Shown here piece after piece: positions 46,895 to 55,288 of a DNA stretch of 64,000 nucleotides (its first letter is position 1; every line of letters starts with the position of its first letter). A model generated the notes under the pieces. The model was not told the DNA's origin and searched no databases. It saw nothing but the letters and a program-made list of their open reading frames with translations. Source of the DNA: Sphingomonas mucosissima (lineage in GTDB: Bacteria > Pseudomonadota > Alphaproteobacteria > Sphingomonadales > Sphingomonadaceae). The position numbers were made by a program, and so were the translations under genes. Location: assembly GCF_002197665.1 (NCBI RefSeq), contig NZ_NBBJ01000003.1, positions 434,001 through 498,000 on the forward strand. Direction: 5' to 3'.

Positions 46895-47460
46895 ACATTT
46901 GGCGTTTCGGCATGGCGTCAATGAGCGAACCCCGCTGGTCAAGAGAGGGGCAACTGGCAAAATCCCATGTTGATGCGGATCTCGTTACAGGCCGGAGCGA
47001 TCTCCATTCTCACGATTAACTGCCCCGGTTCTGTAGCCCGCCACGGCGAAACTCACCTACCTCGGAATAGCATCGTCTTCGGAACAGCTGGCGACGTAGC
47101 AAACCGCAGCTATTCGCTGCGGGTTCCTGATAGCTGCCGGGCGGGAGAGTCCCCAGTCTCGGTCGCTCAAGCCGTCGTCCAAGCAAGATCGATGAACAGC
47201 GGCTTGCGGGAGCAGGCAGGCCGCGGCTGAACGGCTGAGTTGGGGCGCATAGCTGCCGCGCCGAAGCCGGCCAATTAACGTCTGCTTACCTCGGTTCAGC
47301 GCTCCAAAGCGGCCATTCCGGGTCCCACCAAATTCGGCCGCTCACGACCGTGATGGAGGCACCCGAAAGCGGGCAGGCCGCAAACGCCTATATGCCGCCT
47401 TTGGTCGTCCAACTATGATCGAAGCATGAGGGCGCAATCCTGAAGACAAAAGGGTATAAT
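46895..47460. other. Intergenic with dispersed elements, no gene
   Basis: About 560 bases. AAAGCGGCCATTCCG (47306-47320) and CGAAAGCGGGCAGGCC (near 47366) are relatives of the dispersed element. An 87-codon plus frame from 46967 has no family or ribosome site and is not called. Confidence 0.45.
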
Positions 47461-47778
47461 ATGCCGACGGTGGTAAACGATGTAAAGAGCTTCGCAGCGG
47501 AACGTGCATGGGGCGCTCGGGACATTGCTGAAATCGAAGGGGCAACCGTTCGCCTGCATTGGACGAATGAGCCATATCGATGGCACATCAATGACGGTCC
47601 GGAAGTCTTCGTCGTGCTCGATGGTGCAGTCCGGATGCATTATCGTGAAGGCGGGCAAGAGAACGACGTTCTTCTGCGCGCAGGGGAGATATTTGTTGCC
47701 GATGTTGGTGACGAACACATAGCTCATCCCGTAGGCGAGGCTCGTATTTTGGTCATAGAGAAGAAGGGTTCCGTCTAG
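47461..47778 (+). CDS. Cupin-domain protein
   Basis: A 105-residue single-domain cupin. The two cupin motifs are seen: RWHINDGPEVFVVLDGAVRMHY (first motif, with the His and Glu that hold a metal) and GEIFVADVGDEHIAHPVGEARIL (second motif, with the last His). AAGGG lies 6 bases ahead of ATG 47461; the TATAAT directly before the ATG is probably chance. Small cupins of this type bind metal and a small acid or act as sensors. The gene stands alone, so the role is open. Confidence 0.8.
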   Translation: MPTVVNDVKSFAAERAWGARDIAEIEGATVRLHWTNEPYRWHINDGPEVFVVLDGAVRMHYREGGQENDVLLRAGEIFVADVGDEHIAHPVGEARILVIEKKGSV

Positions 47779-47856
47779 CTCCCCGCACTACGGCTGACCC
47801 CAGCGGTCGACCAAAGCCGCAAGCGTAGAGCACAGCTTTCTTGATCCTATCCTCGA

Positions 47857-47873
47857 AAGCGGACCTTCCGCTT
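47857..47873. repeat. Dispersed element with perfect hairpin
   Basis: AAGCGGA-CCT-TCCGCTT, the most symmetrical copy of the intergenic element family in this window, 80 bases past the cupin stop. Here it could act as an RNA hairpin. Nearest relatives are near 4833, 47306 and 51020. Confidence 0.4.
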
Positions 47874-48054
47874 ACGCCCAGTTCTCGACGTTCGGCTTGA
47901 CCCGACTCGTCCCCGAATTCCTCCGTTTGTTCATCTTGCTCCCAGCGGGCACTTAAACTCCATTGGTCCTGCCGACGATTGGCGGGTCCGCTGTGCCGTC
48001 GAGATGTTCTCGTCATTATTTTCGCTCAAGCAGGATTGATGGTAGGTGGAGATC

Positions 48055-48606
48055 ATGTTGCTGCCTCAGCCTCATCTCGGTCCTGCGCTGAGACGCTGGC
48101 GCGTTCTTCATCGCGTTAAGCAGGCGCATGCCGCTGAGTTGATCGGCGTGGCGCAGTCGACCATCTCGCGTTGGGAATCAGGTTTACAGCAGATGGATCC
48201 TGATCAGCAAACACGCGTGGAAGCGCTGGTCGGGGCGCGGCTGACTTCGGCAGCGGACCGGGCGCTTGCGCGGCTTGTCGAGCGCAGTCCAGGCGGCGCT
48301 CACCTGATCTGCGATCATAGTCATAGGCTGCTCGCGCTCTCGCCCACTCGGCGCAACGAATTTGGTTGTGTCGCCGACGCGATGATTGGTCAGTCGCTAT
48401 GGCGCTTCGCGACCGACGAGCTGGTACGCAACGAAGCCACTCTCCCTTCACTCGGATGGCATGACTTGGCCGCGCCTCCGGAGATTGTGGCCGAGACCGG
48501 CGCCAACGGATCGAACCTCATTCCCATCAAAGCGGGCCGCTGTCGCTGGACAAGGCTCCTGCTGTCCGATGGCGCGGCCGTTCGGCTAGTGGAGACGCTT
48601 AGCTGA
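48055..48606 (+). CDS. XRE-type helix-turn-helix protein with PAS-like domain
   Basis: A 183-residue regulator; ATG 48055 with AGGTGGAG a few bases upstream is preferred to GTG 48046. Residues about 10-60 form an XRE/lambda-repressor-type helix-turn-helix (ALRRWRVLHRVKQAHAAELIGVAQSTISRWESG). The remaining 110 residues (LICDHSHRLLALSPTRR...MIGQSLWRFATDELVRNEA) look like a PAS fold. It is followed after 85 bases by an MFS exporter on the same strand and probably controls it in response to a ligand held by the PAS part. Confidence 0.82.
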   Translation: MLLPQPHLGPALRRWRVLHRVKQAHAAELIGVAQSTISRWESGLQQMDPDQQTRVEALVGARLTSAADRALARLVERSPGGAHLICDHSHRLLALSPTRRNEFGCVADAMIGQSLWRFATDELVRNEATLPSLGWHDLAAPPEIVAETGANGSNLIPIKAGRCRWTRLLLSDGAAVRLVETLS

Positions 48607-48691
48607 CCTACGGCGCGCATATGTTATGCGTTGCCCAGTGCTTCCTCCCGCCGCATGTCCGCCAGGTATCGCGCACGAAGCGGAGGAGAGC

Positions 48692-49861
48692 ATGGGTCGT
48701 GCCTGGGTGACGCTGGCGTTAGTCGTGGCCAGCACCGTTGTTGGCTTGATGGGAACGGACCTGGTCCTGCCGGCGGTTCCCCTCCTCCCGGATGCGCTTG
48801 GCGGCGACGCATCTGGCGCACAGCTGGTTGTTGCGGCTTATGTCGGTGGCAGCTGCGCGGGGCTACTCGGCTTCGGTGCACTAAGCCAGCGGTTCACGAC
48901 GCGGGCGCTTTTCATCGGCTCGCTGATCTCGACAGCGGCGCTGTCTTGGACATGCAGCATCTCCCCGTCGCTCAACGCTCTTGTAGCTCTGCGCGCGGTT
49001 CAAGGTGCAGCTGCCGCTGGCCCTGCCGTGTTTGCCCCGGCCGTCGTGAAGGTGATGTTTGACGAGGCAAGAGCGATGCGAGCTTTGGGGCTGCTCGGCA
49101 GCATCGAGTCGCTCGCGCCAGCACTCGCACCGATCGCAGGCGCGGTCCTCCTGTCGATTGGCGGGTGGAAGCTCTCGTTTAAGGTGCTTGCAATATCGGC
49201 GGGGGTGCTGGCGGTACTGCTGCTAGCGACTAACCGGCTGCCGCAAGTAGATCGCCGGGTCGGCGGCAGCTACCTCGGACTACTGCGTGACCTGATCTTC
49301 CTGCGCTATGCGCTCAGCCAGGCTCTGGTTCTTGGTGGCCTGCTCACCTTCGTATTCGGGATGCCGGCAGTATTCGTGCGGGTACTCGGCGGCTCAATCG
49401 TCGATTTCATCGTTATGCAGGTGTCCGCCATCGTGACCTTCATGGTGGCCGCGAACTTCGCCGGACGGGCAGCGGAGCGCTTCGGCGCCGAGCGAATGAT
49501 CACCCTTGGGACCATGCTGGCGGCCGTTGGTTCGGCCGGACAGCTCGCCTATGCGCTCGCGGGTGGCGCGGAGACGCTGGTGATCACGTCCCTATTCGTC
49601 CCGGTGAACATCGGTCTAGGGCTGCGCGGTCCTCCCGGTTTCTACCGGGCGGTTCTCGCCTCGCGCGGAGACGATGCGCGCGGCAGCGCTCTCGTAGTGT
49701 TGGGTATACTCGGAGCTGCTGCGATCGGGACAGCTCTTGTTGCGCCTTGGATCGAGGAGGGAACCATCCCCCTCGCAGGTGTATCGCTCGTCATGCATGC
49801 CGCGGCGGCAGCAAGCCTGGCGCTCTTGCCGAGGCTGAACGTCAGGCCGGCAGGGGCATAA
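48692..49861 (+). CDS. MFS transporter, Bcr/CflA-like drug exporter
   Basis: A 389-residue membrane protein from ATG 48692 with GGAGGAGAG just upstream. The first helix reads VVGLMGTDLVLPAVPLLPDALG, a hallmark of Bcr/CflA-type exporters, with GAQLVVAAYVGG after it. The loop between helices 2 and 3 is GALSQRFTTRALF, and RAVQGAAAAGPAVFAPAVVKVMFDE covers the helix-4/5 motif. It likely exports an antibiotic-like compound. The XRE/PAS regulator upstream is its probable controller. Confidence 0.87.
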   Translation: MGRAWVTLALVVASTVVGLMGTDLVLPAVPLLPDALGGDASGAQLVVAAYVGGSCAGLLGFGALSQRFTTRALFIGSLISTAALSWTCSISPSLNALVALRAVQGAAAAGPAVFAPAVVKVMFDEARAMRALGLLGSIESLAPALAPIAGAVLLSIGGWKLSFKVLAISAGVLAVLLLATNRLPQVDRRVGGSYLGLLRDLIFLRYALSQALVLGGLLTFVFGMPAVFVRVLGGSIVDFIVMQVSAIVTFMVAANFAGRAAERFGAERMITLGTMLAAVGSAGQLAYALAGGAETLVITSLFVPVNIGLGLRGPPGFYRAVLASRGDDARGSALVVLGILGAAAIGTALVAPWIEEGTIPLAGVSLVMHAAAAASLALLPRLNVRPAGA

Positions 49862-49941
49862 CACCGGGGGCGGTAAGATCTGGAGGTGGTGAACTATACA
49901 GGGTAGCGCTCCCGTACGGCTGACAAAGAGCAGGTGGCATC

Positions 49942-50379
49942 ATGGTTGTGATCCGGAGATCGAACATCGGAGACGGCGACCGGATCGTTCAGATATGGCG
50001 CGACGCCGTCAACGCTACACACGACTTCCTGATGCCGGAAGATCGCGCCGCTCTCGACGAGCTGGTAAGCGGATTTCTGCCGGGCGCCTCGTCCTGGTTG
50101 GCCGTGGATGGCAACGATCGTCCGATGGCATTCATGCTGATTGAGGCCAGCCACATGGAGGCTCTCTTCGTGGACCCCGCTGTCCGGGGAACCGGCATTG
50201 GCGCTGCGCTCGTTCGGCACGGCCTCGCTCTGCATCCACGCATGACGACGGATGTGAACGAGCAAAACGGGCAGGCGATCGGCTTCTACGAACGGATGGG
50301 CTTCCATCGCACCGGTCGGTCACCTCTCGACGGTCAGGGCCGACCCTATCCTCTGATCCATCTCGCATACGACGGATAG
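49942..50379 (+). CDS. GNAT-family N-acetyltransferase
   Basis: A 145-residue enzyme that moves acetyl from acetyl-CoA to an amine. The acetyl-CoA loop is VDPAVRGTGIGAALVRHGL, preceded by MLIEASHMEALFV and followed by DVNEQNGQAIGFYERMGFHRTGRSPLDGQGRPYPLIHLAYDG. This shape and length match the YjaB/putative acetyltransferase branch. It stands alone. A second, decayed copy of its C-terminus lies at 4081-4198, so the family has been duplicated or acquired twice. Confidence 0.9.
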   Translation: MVVIRRSNIGDGDRIVQIWRDAVNATHDFLMPEDRAALDELVSGFLPGASSWLAVDGNDRPMAFMLIEASHMEALFVDPAVRGTGIGAALVRHGLALHPRMTTDVNEQNGQAIGFYERMGFHRTGRSPLDGQGRPYPLIHLAYDG

Positions 50380-50684
50380 CGGGCGTTCGGCTCGCCAGAG
50401 CAAGCGGCGGGCGGTTTGAACCGGAAATCGCATCTGCACCTTTTGGAGGCCGCTATACGCCGTGACGAGTTTCTGCTGCCGCCCATACCCGCTCGTTCCA
50501 GCCACCATCAGCGCTTCCTGAGTACAGACATTGCCGGCAGTTCAAATCGGAAGCTAAACTGCCCCGCCAGCGCAGAAGCGGTAGACGTATCGCCACAGCG
50601 ATCCCGGGGGCGGGTGCGGGTTCCACCCTGCCGCTGGCAACTCCCGCCCATCGGCCAATCTAACCTAAGTTGCTCAGAATACTC
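50380..50684. other. Intergenic, no gene supported
   Basis: About 300 bases. The 174-codon plus frame that crosses it (50416-50940) overlaps the small gene at 50739 in another frame and is arginine-rich shadow sequence. Confidence 0.45.
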
Positions 50685-50710
50685 GGAACTGACCTTTCGT
50701 GAGCGGAGTT
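50685..50710 (+). promoter_or_regulatory. EcfG-type general stress promoter
   Basis: GGAAC, 17 bases, AGTT. The known alphaproteobacterial EcfG consensus is GGAAC-N16/17-CGTT, so 8 of 9 defined bases match at the right spacing. The start of transcription would fall about 20 bases before the GTG of the small protein. Confidence 0.55.
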
Positions 50711-50738
50711 CGAAAATCACCAAACATGGAGGCAGATC

Positions 50739-50918
50739 GTGGCACAGAAAGGCGCAGGCGGTAATCCGGGCGCGATTACGACTAAGGGCGGCGATGGCGC
50801 ACGTGGCAGTCTCGGCACCGGGCGCGGCGGCGGATCGGAGAACGGCGCCAAAAAGACATCCACGAAGAAGTCACCGAAAGACGGTGATAACGCAGGCCAG
50901 AAGATCAGCGGCGCCTAG
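50739..50918 (+). CDS. Small KGG-like stress protein
   Basis: A 59-residue basic, glycine-rich protein from GTG 50739 with a perfect GGAGG 6 bases upstream, ending at TAG 50918. The start, KGAGGNPGAITTKGGDGARG, recalls the KGG-repeat stress proteins (general form KG.GGNPGNF...AGRKGG). The second half is lysine-rich (GAKKTSTKKSPKDGDN). It has no hydrophobic segment and is probably disordered and cytoplasmic. The EcfG-like promoter supports a role in general stress. It is short and easily missed by gene finders. Confidence 0.65.
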   Translation: MAQKGAGGNPGAITTKGGDGARGSLGTGRGGGSENGAKKTSTKKSPKDGDNAGQKISGA

Positions 50919-50992
50919 CCCGCGCCGCCTACGCTGCTAATTCGCTCCCAACCGGCCGCGAGCTCGCGAGCGGGTCCCAGCTGCAGCCGCCC

Positions 50993-51037
50993 GAAAGCGG
51001 AGCGGCAGAGAACGCCGATCAGCGGACATACGGTCAG
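50993..51037 (+). repeat. Dispersed intergenic element, double copy
   Basis: GAAAGCGGAGCGGC, then CAGCGGACATACGGTCAG 27 bases later, between the KGG-like gene and the 3' end of the MerR gene. Related to the element at 4833 and 47857. Confidence 0.35.
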
Positions 51038-51447
51038 CTCCCGAGCTGATCGAAGGAAGTCAATATGGGGCACGGCCCAGCCGAGCCGCTACCACACTCA
51101 TGAGCGAGCCGGCTTAGCGCAGCGCGGGCTCGTTCCAATTCCGCGATCTTGGCATCAAGCGCCGCGATCCGCTCCCCGGCAAGCGCGCGCACGCGCGTCC
51201 GGTCGTCCGTGGCATCGAGCGCCAGTAGCTCGTCAATCTGCGCCAGCGTGAACCCTGCCGCCTGCGCCGACCGGATGAAGCCGAGGCGGCGCACGTCTTC
51301 ATCCCCGTAGCGCCGCACCCTCCCGCCGCTTCCCGTGCTTCCCGGCCGCTCGGGAGTCTTCAGCAGTCCTCGACGCTGATAGTAGCGCACCGTCTCGACA
51401 CCGACGCCCGCCCCGTTGGCAAGTCCGGCGATGGTCAGTCCAGGCAC
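51034..51447 (-). CDS. MerR-family regulator, mercury-type relative
   Basis: A 137-residue regulator from GTG 51447, behind AAGAG. The N-terminal winged helix reads LTIAGLANGAGVGVETVRYYQRRGLL, and AQAAGFTLAQIDELL matches the second DNA-binding part. In Hg-responsive MerR three cysteines (82, 117, 126) bind mercury. Here two are kept (Cys118 in AHECGSG and Cys126 in GPCPIL), while the position of Cys82 is aspartate (ATDDRT). The operator next to it has mer-type arms and 19-bp spacing. It probably senses a thiophilic metal or thiol stress, perhaps with altered specificity. Confidence 0.9.
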   Translation of the reverse strand: MPGLTIAGLANGAGVGVETVRYYQRRGLLKTPERPGSTGSGGRVRRYGDEDVRRLGFIRSAQAAGFTLAQIDELLALDATDDRTRVRALAGERIAALDAKIAELERARAALSRLAHECGSGSAGPCPILTSFDQLGS

Positions 51448-51450
51448 CTC

Positions 51451-51481
51451 TTGACTCCGTACTGTGGTACGGACCCTATAT
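51451..51481 (+). promoter_or_regulatory. mer-type operator/promoter
   Basis: TTGACT, then 19 bases, then CTATAT. The spacer begins with the dyad CCGTAC-TGTG-GTACGG. Known mer operators have TTGACT followed by CCGTAC-N4-GTACGG and a 19-bp spacer, so both arms and -35 box are identical. The overlong spacer is the mark of MerR control by DNA twisting. It reads towards the glutaredoxin-MauE gene. Confidence 0.75.
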
Positions 51482-51521
51482 GGGTAGCAGCCCGACGGAC
51501 ACCAGCTCGAAAGCCGCTGCC

Positions 51522-52280
51522 ATGACCACAACCGCCGAACCTCCTCGCGCGACCCTCTACCGGATGGTGATGGACAAGCATGTCTGCCCCTTCGGCCTGA
51601 AAGCGAAGGACCTGCTGCAACGTCAGGGCTACACGGTTGACGACCATTGGCTGACCACGCGCGAGGAAACTAACGCCTTCAAGGCAAAGCATGGCGTGAA
51701 AACGACGCCGCAGACCTTCATCGGGGGCGAGCGGGTCGGCGGTTATGACGACGTGCGCCGCCATTTCGGCAAGAGTGTCGCCGACCCCAAGGCGACCACC
51801 TACAAGCCGGTTGCGGCGCTATTCGCGATGACGGCTCTGATAGCGCTGGCGGCCAGCCACGCCGCCTACGGCACCCCGTTGACGCTGCGGGCGGGCGAGT
51901 GGTTCATTGGGTTCAGCATGACAGTGTTGGCGCTGCTCAAGCTCCAGAACGTCGAGAGCTTCGCCACCATGTTCCTCAACTACGACCTGCTGGCGAGGCG
52001 CTGGGTCCCCTACTCCTACGCCTACCCCTTCGCTGAAGGGCTGGCCGGCGTGCTGATGATTGCGGGCGTGCTGACCTGGCTATCGGTGCCGGTCGCGCTG
52101 TTCATCGGCACGATCGGGGCGGTGTCGGTGTTCAAGGCAGTCTATCTCGACAAACGCGAACTGAAGTGCGCGTGTGTAGGCGGGTCCAGCAACGTGCCCC
52201 TCGGCTTCCTTTCGCTGGTCGAGAACCTGATGATGATCGCGATGGCGGCCTGGATGGGAATGGCGGCGCTGGTTCTATAA
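51522..52280 (+). CDS. Glutaredoxin-MauE fusion membrane protein
   Basis: A 252-residue protein from ATG 51522. Residues about 10-85 are a glutaredoxin domain with a monothiol-like site (KHVCPFGLKAKDLL) and the cis-proline motif TTPQTFIGGERVGGYDD. The remainder has four hydrophobic segments of the MauE/DoxX-like redox membrane family (GEWFIGFSMTVLALLKL...LAGVLMIAGVLTWL...LFIGTIGAVSVFKAVYL) and a cysteine pair in ELKCACVGGSSNVPLGFLSLVEN. It may pass electrons or thiols across the membrane. A mer-type operator lies directly upstream, and MerR diverges, so it is probably induced by a metal. No merT, merP or merA is present. Confidence 0.88.
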   Translation: MTTTAEPPRATLYRMVMDKHVCPFGLKAKDLLQRQGYTVDDHWLTTREETNAFKAKHGVKTTPQTFIGGERVGGYDDVRRHFGKSVADPKATTYKPVAALFAMTALIALAASHAAYGTPLTLRAGEWFIGFSMTVLALLKLQNVESFATMFLNYDLLARRWVPYSYAYPFAEGLAGVLMIAGVLTWLSVPVALFIGTIGAVSVFKAVYLDKRELKCACVGGSSNVPLGFLSLVENLMMIAMAAWMGMAALVL

Positions 52281-52538
52281 TAGTTGACAATTCAATTTAA
52301 CGAACAGCGCTAGAGATAACCTTGTTCGGTTGATACTGCGCATTACCAATCAGTTCACTTAAGTTCGTCAAGCATCTCAAACTGGGATTTATTGGTAAAT
52401 AGTATCATTTACTATAATATGATCGGAGAATGATCGTTTTAATCTCTTTATGTTTCATCGTCTGACACAAAGACGAAAAATATACTTCGTATAGCGCCCT
52501 TGGCTTGAGAGCATCTCGCCCAAAGGGGTTTTCTGGTA
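52281..52538. other. AT-rich intergenic region upstream of the TonB receptor
   Basis: Much richer in A and T than the surroundings. Contains TTGACA (52284), a perfect TATAAT (52413-52418) with TTGGTA 15 bases ahead, the inverted repeats ATTACCAA/TTGGTAAT-like (about 52345 and 52391) and GTAAAT-N6-ATTTAC (52395-52412), and a small hairpin TCGTCT/AGACGA near 52460. Probably the receptor's promoter and operator region. Confidence 0.45.
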
Positions 52539-55052
52539 ATGCGAAAGAAAGTGTGTCTGCGCCTCTGGCTGCTGTGCGGTGTTGTGGTTCCCGTGACGCC
52601 GACGATTGCTCAGGCGGAAAGTACAGCGCCAGCGGTTGATCCATCACCGGCGGGCGAAGGGTTGGATGATATCGTGGTTACCGCGACCAAGCGGGAAACC
52701 AGTCTTCAGAAAACGCCCATTTCAATCAGTGTCGTCGATGCCGAGATGATCCGGGACCGCCGCGTTCAGAGCCTGCTGGACCTCGCCGATGGCAGCGTGC
52801 CGTCGCTGCGCGTCACGACCTTCGAAGCGCGCCAGTCCGCGCTCACCATCGGCATCCGTGGCATCGTGCCGCTCGACGCCAACCAGCCCGCCCGCGAACA
52901 GGGCGTCGGCGTCTATATCGATGGCGTGTACCTGGGGCGCCAGCATGGCCTCAACGCCGCCCTGTTCGATACCGAGCGGGTGGAAGTTCTGCGCGGCCCG
53001 CAGGGCACGCTGTTCGGCCGCAACACCGAAGGCGGCGCGCTGTCGATCGTCACCAGGGCGCCTACGGGTGTGTTCGGGGGCCGGGTCGAGGGCGGCTTCG
53101 GCAACCTGGGCGCCTACACCGGCACCGCGCACATCGACCTGCCAGAATACAACAACCTGTCAGTCAAGATCGACGCGGTGAAGCAATATCAGGGACCGAC
53201 GACCGAAAATCCGCTGTCGGGACAGACCGGCTGGGGTTATTTCGATCGCGTCGGCGGCCGGGTCGCCGCGCGCTGGCGCCCGATGAGCGACATCACCAAC
53301 GATTTCAGCTACGATGTCGCCCAGGACAAGAATTCGCCGTTCTACAGCCAGTTGCTGCGCTACAATCCGTATGGCTGCGTTGCCGGTCCGCAGGCCAACG
53401 CGCCCGATTGCGTCCTACCCGGCACCGATTACACCAACCTGACCGGGGTCGTGCGGCCGATCGGCCCGGGGGTCGAGATCAATGGCGACACGTTGATGCG
53501 CAAGGCGGACATCGGCGTGCCGCAACAGCCCAGCGTCGACAAGACCTTTGGCTTCACCAACAACTTCCGTTGGAATTTTGGACGGGGCCTCGAGATCCGC
53601 TCCATCACCGCATGGCGCGGCGTGGATGTGGAACAATGGGACAATGCCGGCGGTGCGCACCGCCCACCCGTTCTGGCGATCGACCGCAATGCGACCACGG
53701 GGCTGTTTCCGACCAGCGTTCCGTTCAGCCGCTACAGCCTCGCGAACCTGCGCCAGCGCCAATTCAGCCAGGAATTCCAGGCGGTCGGCGCAATCGACCG
53801 GCTCGATTATGTGGCCGGACTGTTTTACTTCAACGAACGGGTGAGCGACGACGCCGCGACGCCGAACTCGAACAGCTGGACGGTTGATCCGAACTCGGGG
53901 CAGGTCACCGGCGTCACGATCAACCCTGCGGTGTTCACGAACCCATTCGCCCGAATCGATCGTGCGTCGGACGTGCGCTCGCGCAGCTATGCCGCCTATG
54001 GGCAGGCCACCTGGCACGCCACCGACATGCTGCATCTCACCCTCGGCGGCCGCTACACGCGCGACGTGAAGCACGGCGACCTGCGCATCGCCAGCGGCGT
54101 TGATTACGGCACTAATCCGGAGCAGGCGGCACTCCGCGGCTATCAGCCGCTCGACCGCAGCTGGAACCGCTTCGATCCGATGGTGACATTAGCCTATGAC
54201 GTGAACCGCGACGTCCACGTCTATGCCAAATATGCGACCGGCTATCGCGCGGGTGGTGCCAGCTCACGGACGATCAACTACCAGCCGTTCGATCCGGAGG
54301 ACGTGAAGTCCTACGAACTCGGCATCAAAACCGACTTCTGGGATCGACGCGCGCGCTTCAATCTGACCGGCTACATCATGGACCGGAACAACAGCCAGGT
54401 CGACATCAACAGCTTTCTATATCTCGGCTCAAGCACCTACAATAACCTGGAAACGATCAACCTGCCCGGCACCGCCAAGATCCGCGGCATCGAGGCGGAT
54501 CTGACGGTGCGCCCGGTTGATGGCCTGACGCTCAACGCGGCGTACGCCTACACCTATACTCGCCTGCCGCTCACCCCGATCACCTACACCGCTCGCAACG
54601 CGGCGGGCGTTGTCACCGACCAGACCACGGTGCTGCAGCAATTCTATGTCGTGTTTACACCCCGCAACGCGGCGAGCGGCGCGATCGATTATGTTTTGCC
54701 CGTCGGCAACGGCGATACTGAGTTCCGCTTCCACCTGGACGGCAATTACGCCCAGTCAACGCAGACCTTCGACGCTTATGCCACGCGCAACGACCCATCG
54801 CTGATCTTCAATGGGCGGCTTTCCCTAGCGAACATCGCGATGGATGATCGCGATCATCGGCTGACCATCGCGCTGTGGAGCCGCAACATGTTCAACAGGC
54901 AATATGTTTATCGCCGCGACCCGACCCAGGCGCTGCCCGGCGCGCCCAGCGCAACCAACGTCCGCACGGGCAGCATCGCCAATGTCATGGGTGAATACGG
55001 CAATTTTGCCATGCCGCGCACCTATGGCCTGGACGCCTCGATCCGGTTCTGA
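52539..55052 (+). CDS. TonB-dependent outer-membrane receptor
   Basis: An 837-residue receptor. A signal peptide (LRLWLLCGVVVPVTPTIAQA/E) is followed by a TonB box (LDDIVVTATKRE), a plug domain with QSALTIGIRGIV, VGVYIDGVYLG and RVEVLRGPQGTLFGRNTEGGALSIVT, and a 22-strand barrel ending in TYGLDASIRF with terminal Phe. The type is the sphingomonad/caulobacter receptor family. ATG 52539 sits behind AAAGGGG. A hairpin and a two-component system follow on the same strand, suggesting that the receptor's substrate and the sensor's signal are related. Confidence 0.94.
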   Translation: MRKKVCLRLWLLCGVVVPVTPTIAQAESTAPAVDPSPAGEGLDDIVVTATKRETSLQKTPISISVVDAEMIRDRRVQSLLDLADGSVPSLRVTTFEARQSALTIGIRGIVPLDANQPAREQGVGVYIDGVYLGRQHGLNAALFDTERVEVLRGPQGTLFGRNTEGGALSIVTRAPTGVFGGRVEGGFGNLGAYTGTAHIDLPEYNNLSVKIDAVKQYQGPTTENPLSGQTGWGYFDRVGGRVAARWRPMSDITNDFSYDVAQDKNSPFYSQLLRYNPYGCVAGPQANAPDCVLPGTDYTNLTGVVRPIGPGVEINGDTLMRKADIGVPQQPSVDKTFGFTNNFRWNFGRGLEIRSITAWRGVDVEQWDNAGGAHRPPVLAIDRNATTGLFPTSVPFSRYSLANLRQRQFSQEFQAVGAIDRLDYVAGLFYFNERVSDDAATPNSNSWTVDPNSGQVTGVTINPAVFTNPFARIDRASDVRSRSYAAYGQATWHATDMLHLTLGGRYTRDVKHGDLRIASGVDYGTNPEQAALRGYQPLDRSWNRFDPMVTLAYDVNRDVHVYAKYATGYRAGGASSRTINYQPFDPEDVKSYELGIKTDFWDRRARFNLTGYIMDRNNSQVDINSFLYLGSSTYNNLETINLPGTAKIRGIEADLTVRPVDGLTLNAAYAYTYTRLPLTPITYTARNAAGVVTDQTTVLQQFYVVFTPRNAASGAIDYVLPVGNGDTEFRFHLDGNYAQSTQTFDAYATRNDPSLIFNGRLSLANIAMDDRDHRLTIALWSRNMFNRQYVYRRDPTQALPGAPSATNVRTGSIANVMGEYGNFAMPRTYGLDASIRF

Positions 55053-55076
55053 TCGATTTACCGGAATGAGCAAAGG

Positions 55077-55098
55077 GGGCGGCGCCGCGGCGTCGCCC
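55077..55098 (+). terminator. Hairpin after the first TonB receptor gene
   Basis: GGGCGGCG-CCGCGG-CGTCGCCC, an 8-bp stem with one G-T pair, 25 bases past the stop, followed by TTCG. A likely terminator that separates the receptor from the two-component genes. Confidence 0.5.
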
Positions 55099-55288
55099 TT
55101 CGTGTCTCGCACCGGCGGCGTTCTCGCGCCGGCAAAGCAGCACCAGAGGCGACCGGGCACGCTTTTGCCGCGCCCGTTCAGCGACAGCCCGGCGACTATA
55201 GAGCGGGCAGACGGAAAATGGACGGGCGGACGCCGCGCACCAGCACTTCGGGCATGTCGTGCCGGAGCCAAGCAGCTATGGAACGGCC

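Noticed and set aside
47455..47460. TATAAT directly before the cupin start codon
   Set aside because: A -10 box here would start transcription inside the gene; AAGGG upstream makes it part of the leader instead.
50416..50940. 174-codon plus-strand frame over the KGG-like gene
   Set aside because: No ribosome site, Arg/Ser-rich; the frame at 50739 has a perfect ribosome site, a stress promoter and family resemblance.
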